DNA from: Prevotellaceae bacterium
GTDB lineage: Bacteria > Bacteroidota > Bacteroidia > Bacteroidales > UBA932
Direction of reading: 5' to 3'
Assembly (NCBI GenBank): GCA_031258915.1
Contig: JAIRMD010000079.1
Location: forward strand, 1 to 8,458
DNA: 8,458 nucleotides
Shown: in pieces, positions 1 through 5,777 of the stretch
Layout of the letters: every line of letters begins with the position of its first letter
Numbering within the stretch: the stretch's first letter is position 1
Made by a program: the position numbers and the translations under genes
Notes under the pieces: generated by a model
What the model was told of the DNA's origin: nothing
What the model saw: the letters and a program-made list of their open reading frames with translations, nothing else
Database searches by the model: none

Positions 1-2585
1 AGCTTCACGCGCTGGCTTTCGCCCCCCGACAGCGTAGTGCCGGGCTGCCCCAGCGCCACGTAGCCCAGCCCTACATCCTGCATTGCCTTCAGGTTGCGGG
101 AGATGGCCGGTATGCTTTCAAAAAAAGCGGCAGCCTGGTTGATGGTCATTTCCAGCACATCGCTGATATTTTTTCCCTTGTAGCGCACGGCAAGCGTTTC
201 GCGGTTGTACCGCTTTCCGTTGCAGGCCTTGCAGGTTACGTATACATCGGGCAGGAAGTTCATTTCGATGGCCTGCACTCCTGCGCCGCGGCACTCCTCG
301 CACCGTCCGCCCTTTACGTTGAAGGAAAAGCGTCCGGCCTTGTAGCCGCGAATTTTGGCGTCGGGGGTAGCCTCAAACAGCTTCCTGATTTCGGCGAACA
401 CGCCGGTGTAGGTGGCTGGATTTGAGCGGGGTGTGCGGCCTATGGGCGACTGGTCAACCTCCACCACCTTATCGATGTAGCCGACCCCTGTAATTTCCTT
501 GTACGGCAGCGGGGCTTGCTGCGAGCGGTAGAGTAGCTGGCTCAGGATGGGGTGCAGCGTTTCGTTGATGAGCGTTGATTTGCCGCTCCCCGAAACGCCC
601 GTAACGCAGACGAACATCCCCAGCGGCAGCTCCAGCGTAACGCTTTTGAGGTTGTTGCCGGCAGCTCCCGTCAGCACAATCGACTTGCCTGTCCCCTTGC
701 GGCGCGCTGCCGGGATGGGTATTCTTTTTTCGCCGCGCAGGTATTGCAGCGTGAGCGAATTCTGCTCCTTTCCCTCCCCGCTTTTTTTGCCCTCGTCCTC
801 GTCCTCGCCTTTACCGCCCTTTACTGCCTCCTCCTCCATTTGCGCTTCGATTTTTCCCTGAAAGACGACCTTTCCGCCGCGCGTACCCGCGCCCGGCCCC
901 ACGTCCACCACCCAGTCTGCGGCGCGCATCATCTCCTCGTCGTGCTCCACCACGATGACGGAGTTCCCCTCGTCGCGCAGCTTCTTGAGCGACTCAATGA
1001 GGCGGATGTTGTCGCGCTGGTGCAGCCCTATGCTTGGCTCGTCGAGGATGTAGAGCACGTTCACCAGCTTTGAGCCTATCTGCGTTGCCAGGCGTATGCG
1101 CTGGCTTTCGCCGCCCGATAGCGTTGCGCTGCTGCGGTTGAGCGAAAGGTATCCCAAGCCAACATCAAGCAGGAATGACAGCCGGCTGCCTATTTCCTTT
1201 ATAATTTCGGCGGCTATGGCGCGCTGCTTGCCCGTCAGCTTTTGCTCTACTGCGGCAAACCACGCCGACAACGCTTCGATGTCCATTGACGAGAGCTCGG
1301 CTATGTTTTTGTCGGCAACCCTGAAGAACAGCGCATCCTCCTTGAGGCGTGCGCCGTGGCATACGGGGCAGGTGCCGTACGATATGTACCTGCTCACCCG
1401 CCCCTGCACGTAATCCTCGTCCTGCTCGTGGCGGTTGGCAACGATGTTGATGACACCCTCGAAGCTGAGGTAGTAGCTCGACGAGGTGCTGAACTTGCTG
1501 CCGTCGATGCGAAACCCCTCCTGCGTTCCGTACAGCACAGCCTCCAGCCCCTCCACCGGAATATCTTCGATGGGGTCGTTGAGCGAAAAGTCGAACTTTT
1601 TTGCGATGGCTTCCAGCTGCAAAAAGAGCAGGCTGCTTTTTTCCGCCCCCAGGGGGGCTATTCCGCCCTTGCGAATGCTTTTTTTGCGGTCTGGGATAAT
1701 TTTATCCACGTCGGCTTCGGCCACCACTCCCAGCCCGTTGCAGCGGGGGCAGGCGCCCTGCGGCGAGTTGAACGAAAACGAGTGCGGCGCCGGCTCGTTG
1801 TAGGCAATGCCGGTGGTTGGGCACATGAGGTGCCGGCTGTAGAAGCGCACCTCCTGCGTTTTGGCGTTCAGCGCCATCATGGTGCCGTTGCCCTGCTGCA
1901 TGGCGCTCACAATGGCGCTGCACAGGCGCTTGTGGCTGCTGGGGGTGGCATCCGGGATTATTTTATCGATCACCAGCTCCACAAAGTGCGTTTTGTAGCG
2001 GTCGAGCTTCATTGCAGAGCATAGCTCGCGCACCTCGCCGTCCACGCGGACGTTCAGGTAGCCCTTGCGCCCCAGCTGCTCAAACAGCTCCTTGTAGTGC
2101 CCCTTGCGGCCTTTGACGATAGGGGCAAGCACCAGCAGCTTTTGCCCGGCAAACGTTTCGGCTATCAGGCCGGCAATCTGCTCGTCGGTGTAGCGCACCA
2201 TTGGCTCGCCGGTATTTTTGGAGTAGGCTATGGAGGCGCGGGCAAAGAGCAGGCGGAGGAAGTCGTAAATTTCGGTGGTGGTGCCCACCGTTGAGCGGGG
2301 GTTTTTGGAGGTTGTTTTTTGCTCAATGGCTATCACGGGGCTGAGGCCTGTAATCTGCTCCACGTCGGGGCGCTCCATGCTGCCCACAAACTGGCGTGCG
2401 TATGACGAGAGCGTCTCCATGTATCGGCGCTGCCCTTCGGCGTAAACGGTGTCGAACGCCAGCGACGATTTGCCGCTGCCGCTCAAGCCCGTAATCACCG
2501 TGAGCGCGTTGCGCGGGATGGTAACGTTGATGTTTTTGAGGTTGTGAACGCGCGCTCCAATAACCTCAATTTTGGTTTCCTCCAT
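1..2585 (-). CDS. uvrA: UvrA, excinuclease ABC subunit A (3' end cut off by the window edge)
   Basis: UvrA is the damage-sensing ATPase of nucleotide excision repair. It dimerises, loads UvrB at bulky lesions and then leaves. I followed the frame codon by codon from the ATG at 2583-2585 to base 3: 861 codons with no stop or frameshift. UvrA proteins are about 940 residues, so roughly 80 residues are missing, including the second Walker B. Visible elements in order: Walker A GLSGSGKS (about 33-40, Lys39); zinc module I, with CPTT (255-258) and CPRC (279-282); CPVC (406-409); ABC signature LSGGESQ (489-495); Walker B YILDEP (about 512-517); an acidic, Gly/Lys-rich linker (about 583-609); second Walker A GVSGSGKS (663-670); zinc module II, C762/C765 and C785/C788; second signature LSGGESQR (852-859). 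The order is diagnostic for UvrA. Oddities: the second Cys of zinc module I is Thr258, and the start codon directly follows a T10 tract with no Shine-Dalgarno. The gene lies 53 nt downstream of the transglycosylase gene and may be co-transcribed with it. Confidence 0.98.
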   Translation of the reverse strand, partial: MEETKIEVIGARVHNLKNINVTIPRNALTVITGLSGSGKSSLAFDTVYAEGQRRYMETLSSYARQFVGSMERPDVEQITGLSPVIAIEQKTTSKNPRSTVGTTTEIYDFLRLLFARASIAYSKNTGEPMVRYTDEQIAGLIAETFAGQKLLVLAPIVKGRKGHYKELFEQLGRKGYLNVRVDGEVRELCSAMKLDRYKTHFVELVIDKIIPDATPSSHKRLCSAIVSAMQQGNGTMMALNAKTQEVRFYSRHLMCPTTGIAYNEPAPHSFSFNSPQGACPRCNGLGVVAEADVDKIIPDRKKSIRKGGIAPLGAEKSSLLFLQLEAIAKKFDFSLNDPIEDIPVEGLEAVLYGTQEGFRIDGSKFSTSSSYYLSFEGVINIVANRHEQDEDYVQGRVSRYISYGTCPVCHGARLKEDALFFRVADKNIAELSSMDIEALSAWFAAVEQKLTGKQRAIAAEIIKEIGSRLSFLLDVGLGYLSLNRSSATLSGGESQRIRLATQIGSKLVNVLYILDEPSIGLHQRDNIRLIESLKKLRDEGNSVIVVEHDEEMMRAADWVVDVGPGAGTRGGKVVFQGKIEAQMEEEAVKGGKGEDEDEGKKSGEGKEQNSLTLQYLRGEKRIPIPAARRKGTGKSIVLTGAAGNNLKSVTLELPLGMFVCVTGVSGSGKSTLINETLHPILSQLLYRSQQAPLPYKEITGVGYIDKVVEVDQSPIGRTPRSNPATYTGVFAEIRKLFEATPDAKIRGYKAGRFSFNVKGGRCEECRGAGVQAIEMNFLPDVYVTCKACNGKRYNRETLAVRYKGKNISDVLEMTINQAAAFFESIPAISRNLKAMQDVGLGYVALGQPGTTLSGGESQRVK

Positions 2586-2595
2586 AAAAAAAAAA
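2586..2595 (-). repeat. Homopolymer tract T10 touching the uvrA start codon
   Basis: Ten consecutive A on the plus strand read as T10 on the coding strand and end immediately before the uvrA ATG. The tract occupies the place where a ribosome binding site would lie. No purine-rich Shine-Dalgarno is present, which is usual in Bacteroidota. Runs of this length are prone to slippage. A length change here would alter the leader but not the reading frame. Confidence 0.9.
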
Positions 2596-2616
2596 TCAGA
2601 TTTCAGATTTCAGATT
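2596..2616. repeat. Three exact tandem copies of a 7-bp unit in the uvrA leader
   Basis: The plus-strand unit TCAGATT occurs three times head to tail without a mismatch (2596-2602, 2603-2609, 2610-2616). In coding sense it reads AATCTGA three times, directly followed by the T10 tract and the uvrA ATG. It fills much of the 53-nt gap between the transglycosylase stop and uvrA. The function is unknown. It could be a protein-binding array, a slippage-prone leader, or neutral microsatellite sequence. Confidence 0.9.
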
Positions 2617-2632
2617 GCCGCACCGTGTACCG

Positions 2633-2640
2633 CAAAAATC
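2633..2640 (-). promoter_or_regulatory. Weak candidate -7 element for uvrA
   Basis: On the minus strand this reads GATTTTTG, one mismatch (first base) from the Bacteroidota -7 consensus TAnnTTTG. It lies 47 nt upstream of the uvrA ATG and overlaps the stop codon of the preceding gene. I found no convincing TTTG -33 element upstream. It could give uvrA its own transcription, but a chance match in AT-rich sequence is equally plausible. Confidence 0.22.
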
Positions 2641-3622
2641 ACCGCTCCGGCAGCTTCTGCCTGTACGCATTTTCTCTGAACCCCGGCTCGGGGACTTTGA
2701 CGTAGTAGGTACGGTTGTTTTTGTTGGTCAGCATGGCATCTCGCAGCCACGGGTTGAGCAATTTCAGGATTTTGTAGTTGGTGTTGTGGTGTATGGCAAA
2801 GTCTGCCCAGCTTGGGATAGGCGTGCTTACCATCACCTCTCGGCAGCGGTATGGGGGGTACATTTCGTTTAGGGGAATGTAAAATCCATACTTTTGCGGG
2901 TCGGAAATGATGAGCTTGAGCGCCAGTATCCGGAAGATGTAGCGGGAGGTCTCATCGTTGAGCCGCAGGTCGTGGTATGATATTGATTTTTGCCGCTCCA
3001 TCTGCTGCGTAAGCCCATTTATCCCCATGTTGTACGACGCTGCCGCCAGCGTCCAGCTGCCAAACATGTTGTACGCTTTTTGCAGGTACTTGCAGGCCGC
3101 TCCGGATGATTTTTCAACGTGGTAGCGCTCGTCCACCTCGCTGTTTACTTCCAGCCCCAGCTCCTTTCCGGTGGCGGGCATCAGCTGCCAAAATCCCACC
3201 GCCTTTGCCGACGATACCACCTGCTGGAGGCCGCTCTCGGCAACGCACAGGTACTTGAAGTCGTCGGGGATGCTGTGCTTCCTCAAGATTGCCTCAATGG
3301 TGGGGAAGAACCGGCTGGTTTGCTTGATGATGAAGATCATCTGCGAGTGCCAAAACATGTTTACCATAAGCTCGCGTTCAAGGCTTTCGCGCGTATCAAA
3401 GTTTTCGAGCGGGACAGCCTCGTTAGCAAATTCGAGCGAGCTTGGCAGCGTTGGCGTGTACACATTTTGCAGCAGGTAGGGCTGCTCCGTAAAATTTTCC
3501 GGCGCGAGAGATTTGCTGCGGCGCGAAGAGAGCAGCTGCCCTTGAGCCTCCTCCCCAAAAATCAGCAACATGCTGGCAACGAGTATGGTGAGCCTGATAA
3601 AAGTTAGCCTGAGTGCTTGCAT
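2639..3622 (-). CDS. Secreted lytic transglycosylase, SLT/MltD-like, with a LysM-like tail
   Basis: The 327-residue product is predicted to cleave the MurNAc-GlcNAc bond of peptidoglycan in the periplasm, forming 1,6-anhydroMurNAc ends. The first 29 residues look like a signal peptide: basic start, hydrophobic core, then AQG-Q as a plausible cleavage site. There is no lipobox Cys, so it is probably not a lipoprotein. The SLT domain spans about 108-240. It contains the catalytic Glu129 in the ES motif (VAESGLQQ), GFWQLMPATG (143-152) and ASYNMG (195-200), matching the three conserved motifs of family 1 transglycosylases. Residues about 270-312 (WADFAIHHNTNYKILKLLNP, then YYVKVPEP) resemble a single degenerate LysM wall-binding repeat, as in MltD-type enzymes. 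The ATG at 3620-3622 is supported by the signal peptide and by a TAnnTTTG promoter just upstream. The gene has its own promoter and sits between dnaG and uvrA without an obvious functional tie to either. The specific substrate and paralogue assignment remain uncertain. Confidence 0.9.
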   Translation of the reverse strand: MQALRLTFIRLTILVASMLLIFGEEAQGQLLSSRRSKSLAPENFTEQPYLLQNVYTPTLPSSLEFANEAVPLENFDTRESLERELMVNMFWHSQMIFIIKQTSRFFPTIEAILRKHSIPDDFKYLCVAESGLQQVVSSAKAVGFWQLMPATGKELGLEVNSEVDERYHVEKSSGAACKYLQKAYNMFGSWTLAAASYNMGINGLTQQMERQKSISYHDLRLNDETSRYIFRILALKLIISDPQKYGFYIPLNEMYPPYRCREVMVSTPIPSWADFAIHHNTNYKILKLLNPWLRDAMLTNKNNRTYYVKVPEPGFRENAYRQKLPER

Positions 3623-3641
3623 TATGCGTAAAATTAGGGTG

Positions 3642-3649
3642 CAAAAGTA
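3642..3649 (-). promoter_or_regulatory. Bacteroidota-type -7 promoter element for the transglycosylase gene
   Basis: The minus strand reads TACTTTTG followed by CACCC, a perfect match to the TAnnTTTG element used by the primary sigma factor of Bacteroidota. It lies 19 nt upstream of the ATG, implying a leader of roughly 10-15 nt. An A6 run (coding sense, 3654-3659) lies just upstream. A clear TTTG -33 box is not evident. Confidence 0.7.
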
Positions 3650-3724
3650 GCTATTTTTTCCTGATTTTACGCTACATTCTCCTCAAAATTGTTGTTTTCA
3701 TCGCCTCCGGCTGCTATACTTTAC

Positions 3725-3764
3725 CCGCTACGCGGCTTTTTTTCATGGCCGTATGGCTTTTTTT
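3725..3764 (+). terminator. Two tandem short hairpins each followed by T7, plus-strand sense
   Basis: The first is CCGC-TAC-GCGG (3725-3735), followed after one C by T7 (3737-3743). The second is GCC-GTAT-GGC (3748-3757) followed by T7 (3758-3764). Both look like minimal intrinsic terminators reading rightwards, and the 10-mer GGCTTTTTTT is repeated exactly at a 21-bp offset. The stems are only 4 and 3 bp, and no plus-strand gene precedes them, so a real terminator role is doubtful. On the minus strand they are hairpins preceded by A7 and would not terminate dnaG by the classical mechanism. Confidence 0.2.
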
Positions 3765-3768
3765 GTGT

Positions 3769-3785
3769 TATGTAAAGCTATGTAA
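3769..3785. repeat. Direct repeat TATGTAA, 10-bp spacing
   Basis: TATGTAA occurs at 3769-3775 and 3779-3785, separated by AGC, so the copies fall on the same helical face. They lie between the dnaG stop and the transglycosylase promoter, roughly 130 bp upstream of that promoter. A regulator site is conceivable but unproven. Two 7-mers in AT-rich DNA can recur by chance. Confidence 0.3.
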
Positions 3786-3826
3786 GTCAGTCACTTCAAT
3801 ATTTTTCAAGCGTAATTTTCCCATGC

Positions 3827-5758
3827 TTAGAACACCGGCCTTGCCAGCATCTCCGAGAGCTTTTTCCGCACCAAGCTCAGCTCGCCGAGCTTGAGGAGGA
3901 GAGCGTCAAGCTCTTCGCCGCTCTTGCCCTCCAGCGTGGCCTGAAGGCGTATGATGGCCTGCGTAACGATTTTGGATTTGTACACGTTGATGGCTTTGGG
4001 CACCTCTACCTGCAGGCGCTCCTCGTCGGGGTCGAAGGTTTCCGGGTGCCCCCAGATTTTGCTGAGCGTATATTTTGGCGAGAGCAGGTCGATGGTCAGC
4101 TCGCACACCCGCTGGTCGGCGTGGTTGATGAAGTGGCGTATATCTACGGTATCCGATGCATCGAGCAGCGCTTGGTATTCCTCGAAAATTTGCCGGTATT
4201 CCAAATTCTGGAAGCTTAAATCTTCGCCTACGATTTCGCCGATGATGTAGGCGCTTACGCGGACATCAAAAAAGGCGTGGTTGCCAAACCTGAGCAGCAG
4301 GTAGATGATTTCGCGCTCCTGCTCGCGGCAAAAAACGTTCTCCACAAACGCCGGGATGGGAGGCGTGTGGAGCGCTGCCTCCTTCGCCGCCTCGTCGCCA
4401 ACGGGCGCCGGTGTGGCGGCGGGCTTGGGCGCTTCGCGCGCGTCGTCGTACAGCTTTTTCCGGCGCAGCTTGGCCACCTCTCCGGTGAGCACGTCCTCGC
4501 CAATGTCCATGAGCTTGCCGCACTCCCTGATGTACACGCTGCGCGGAATGGCCTCGGGGATAACCGAAATGCTGCGCACAATGTCGGTAATGACCTCCGC
4601 CCGCTTTACGGGGTCGCTTTTTGAGTCGGCGAGCAGGATTTTTGCTTTGAATGAGATGAAATCCTCCTCGTGGCTGCCGATGAATTCTGCAAGCTCGGTG
4701 GCGCTGCGGCTTCGGGCAAAAGAGTCGGGGTCTTCGCCGTCGGGCAGCAGCAGCGTTTTCACGTTCAGCCCCTCCTCCAGCAGCATGTCAATGCCCCGCA
4801 GCGAGGCCTTTATTCCCGCCGCATCGCCGTCGTACAGCACGGTAACGTTTGGCGTAAAGCGCTTGATGAGGCGTACTTGGTCGTGCGTGAGCGAGGTACC
4901 GCTCGACGCCACCACGTTGTCAATCCCCGCCTGATGCATCGATATAACGTCGGTGTAGCCCTCTACCAGAAAGCACTTATCGTGCTTCATCATAGCCTTT
5001 TTTGCAAAGTAGATGCCGTAGAGCGTGCTGCTCTTGTGGTATATTTCGCTTTCGGGCGAGTTGACGTACTTGGCCGCCGCCTTGTCGGTTTTGAGCGTGC
5101 GCCCGCCAAAGCCAATCACCCTTCCGCTGACGGAGTGAATAGGAAAGATGACGCGGCCGAAAAACCGGTCGGCCAGCTCTCCGTTGTCGCGCTCAAAAGA
5201 AAGCCCCGTTTTTAGCAAAAATTCCTTCTTGTAGCCATCGCGCAGTGCAGTGGACGAGAAGGCGGCGCGGCTGTCGAGGCAGTAGCCCAGCTGGTACCTG
5301 TCGATGGTTGCCTTGGTAAACCCGCGCTCGGCGAAGTAGGCCATCCCGATGTTTTTGCCGTCAACGTGGTTGTGCAGGATTTTGGAAAAGTAATCCTGCG
5401 CGTAGGCGGCGGTAATCATCATGCTCTCGCGGTCGTTGTTGTGCTGCTGCTCTTCGGGCGAGAGCGCCCGCTCCTTGACCTCAATGCCGTACTTTTTGCC
5501 CACCACCTTCAGGGCCTCCCAGTAGGTGATGTTTTCGTGCGCCATGACAAATGTAACGGCGTTTCCGGCCTTTCCGCAGCCGAAGCACTTGAAAATTCCC
5601 CTCACAGGCGATACGGAGAACGACGGCGTTTTTTCGTTGTGAAACGGGCAGCAGGCGGTGTAGTTGGCGCCGCGCTTTTTGAGCGTAATGTAGTCGCCCA
5701 CCACCTCCTCAATGCGGGCAGCGTCCATAATGCGGTCTATGGTGGCTTGGTCTATCAT
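3827..5758 (-). CDS. dnaG: DNA primase DnaG
   Basis: DnaG synthesises the short RNA primers for DNA replication and is recruited to the fork by the replicative helicase DnaB. The 643-residue product has the full bacterial architecture. The N-terminal CHC2 zinc-binding domain has Cys37-Pro-Phe-His40 and Cys58-Phe-Gly-Cys61. The basic RNA-polymerase core includes RFFGRVIFPIHSVSGRVIGF (199-218). The Toprim metal-binding site has Glu266 in VEGYTD (265-270) and Asp310/Asp312 in YDGDAAG (309-315). A Pro/Ala-rich hinge (about 441-470) leads to a C-terminal region (about 475-643) where the DnaB-interacting domain is expected. That region is the least conserved part and is assigned by position only. 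The ATG at 5756-5758 gives the usual primase N-terminus (MIDQATIDRI). The start lies 19 nt after the mutS stop, with no promoter or Shine-Dalgarno visible in the gap, so it is probably translated from a mutS-dnaG transcript. Length is normal and no key residue is missing. Confidence 0.98.
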   Translation of the reverse strand: MIDQATIDRIMDAARIEEVVGDYITLKKRGANYTACCPFHNEKTPSFSVSPVRGIFKCFGCGKAGNAVTFVMAHENITYWEALKVVGKKYGIEVKERALSPEEQQHNNDRESMMITAAYAQDYFSKILHNHVDGKNIGMAYFAERGFTKATIDRYQLGYCLDSRAAFSSTALRDGYKKEFLLKTGLSFERDNGELADRFFGRVIFPIHSVSGRVIGFGGRTLKTDKAAAKYVNSPESEIYHKSSTLYGIYFAKKAMMKHDKCFLVEGYTDVISMHQAGIDNVVASSGTSLTHDQVRLIKRFTPNVTVLYDGDAAGIKASLRGIDMLLEEGLNVKTLLLPDGEDPDSFARSRSATELAEFIGSHEEDFISFKAKILLADSKSDPVKRAEVITDIVRSISVIPEAIPRSVYIRECGKLMDIGEDVLTGEVAKLRRKKLYDDAREAPKPAATPAPVGDEAAKEAALHTPPIPAFVENVFCREQEREIIYLLLRFGNHAFFDVRVSAYIIGEIVGEDLSFQNLEYRQIFEEYQALLDASDTVDIRHFINHADQRVCELTIDLLSPKYTLSKIWGHPETFDPDEERLQVEVPKAINVYKSKIVTQAIIRLQATLEGKSGEELDALLLKLGELSLVRKKLSEMLARPVF

Positions 5759-5777
5759 GGGTTTGGTGAAGTATACT

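Larger units (their letters stand above)
3623..3826. other. 204-nt AT-rich spacer between dnaG and the transglycosylase gene
   Basis: This is the only sizeable non-coding stretch inside the window. It holds the transglycosylase promoter near its left end, two hairpin-plus-T7 elements (3725-3764) and a spaced direct repeat (3769-3785). No clear intrinsic terminator for dnaG is visible in coding sense. The best inverted repeat there, AAGT/ACTT around 3786-3798, is only 4 bp and has no T-tract. No tRNA or other structured RNA gene is recognisable. Confidence 0.7.

Noticed and set aside
1356..2024. Plus-strand open frame of 222 codons
   Set aside because: It lies wholly antisense to uvrA, whose frame is intact and has diagnostic motifs. 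The translation shows no recognisable domain. Long antisense frames are expected opposite GC-biased codons.
1..2585. Possibility that uvrA is broken, since no complete ORF ends inside the window
   Set aside because: Codon-by-codon reading shows an uninterrupted frame to base 3. The stop simply lies beyond the window edge.
2649..2661. Perfect hairpin GGCAG-CTT-CTGCC near the end of the transglycosylase gene, considered as an intrinsic terminator
   Set aside because: It lies within the coding region. In coding sense the next T-run is about 10 nt away and only five long, so it does not fit a terminator.
3613..3894. Plus-strand open frame of 93 codons spanning the dnaG/transglycosylase spacer, with a hydrophobic start
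   Set aside because: It begins at GTG inside the transglycosylase start region and ends inside dnaG. It passes through the T7 hairpins, and no plus-strand TAnnTTTG promoter was found. The hydrophobic residues come from T-rich spacer DNA.
4305..4934. Plus-strand open frame of 209 codons
   Set aside because: It is a Ser-rich shadow of dnaG with no independent coding evidence.
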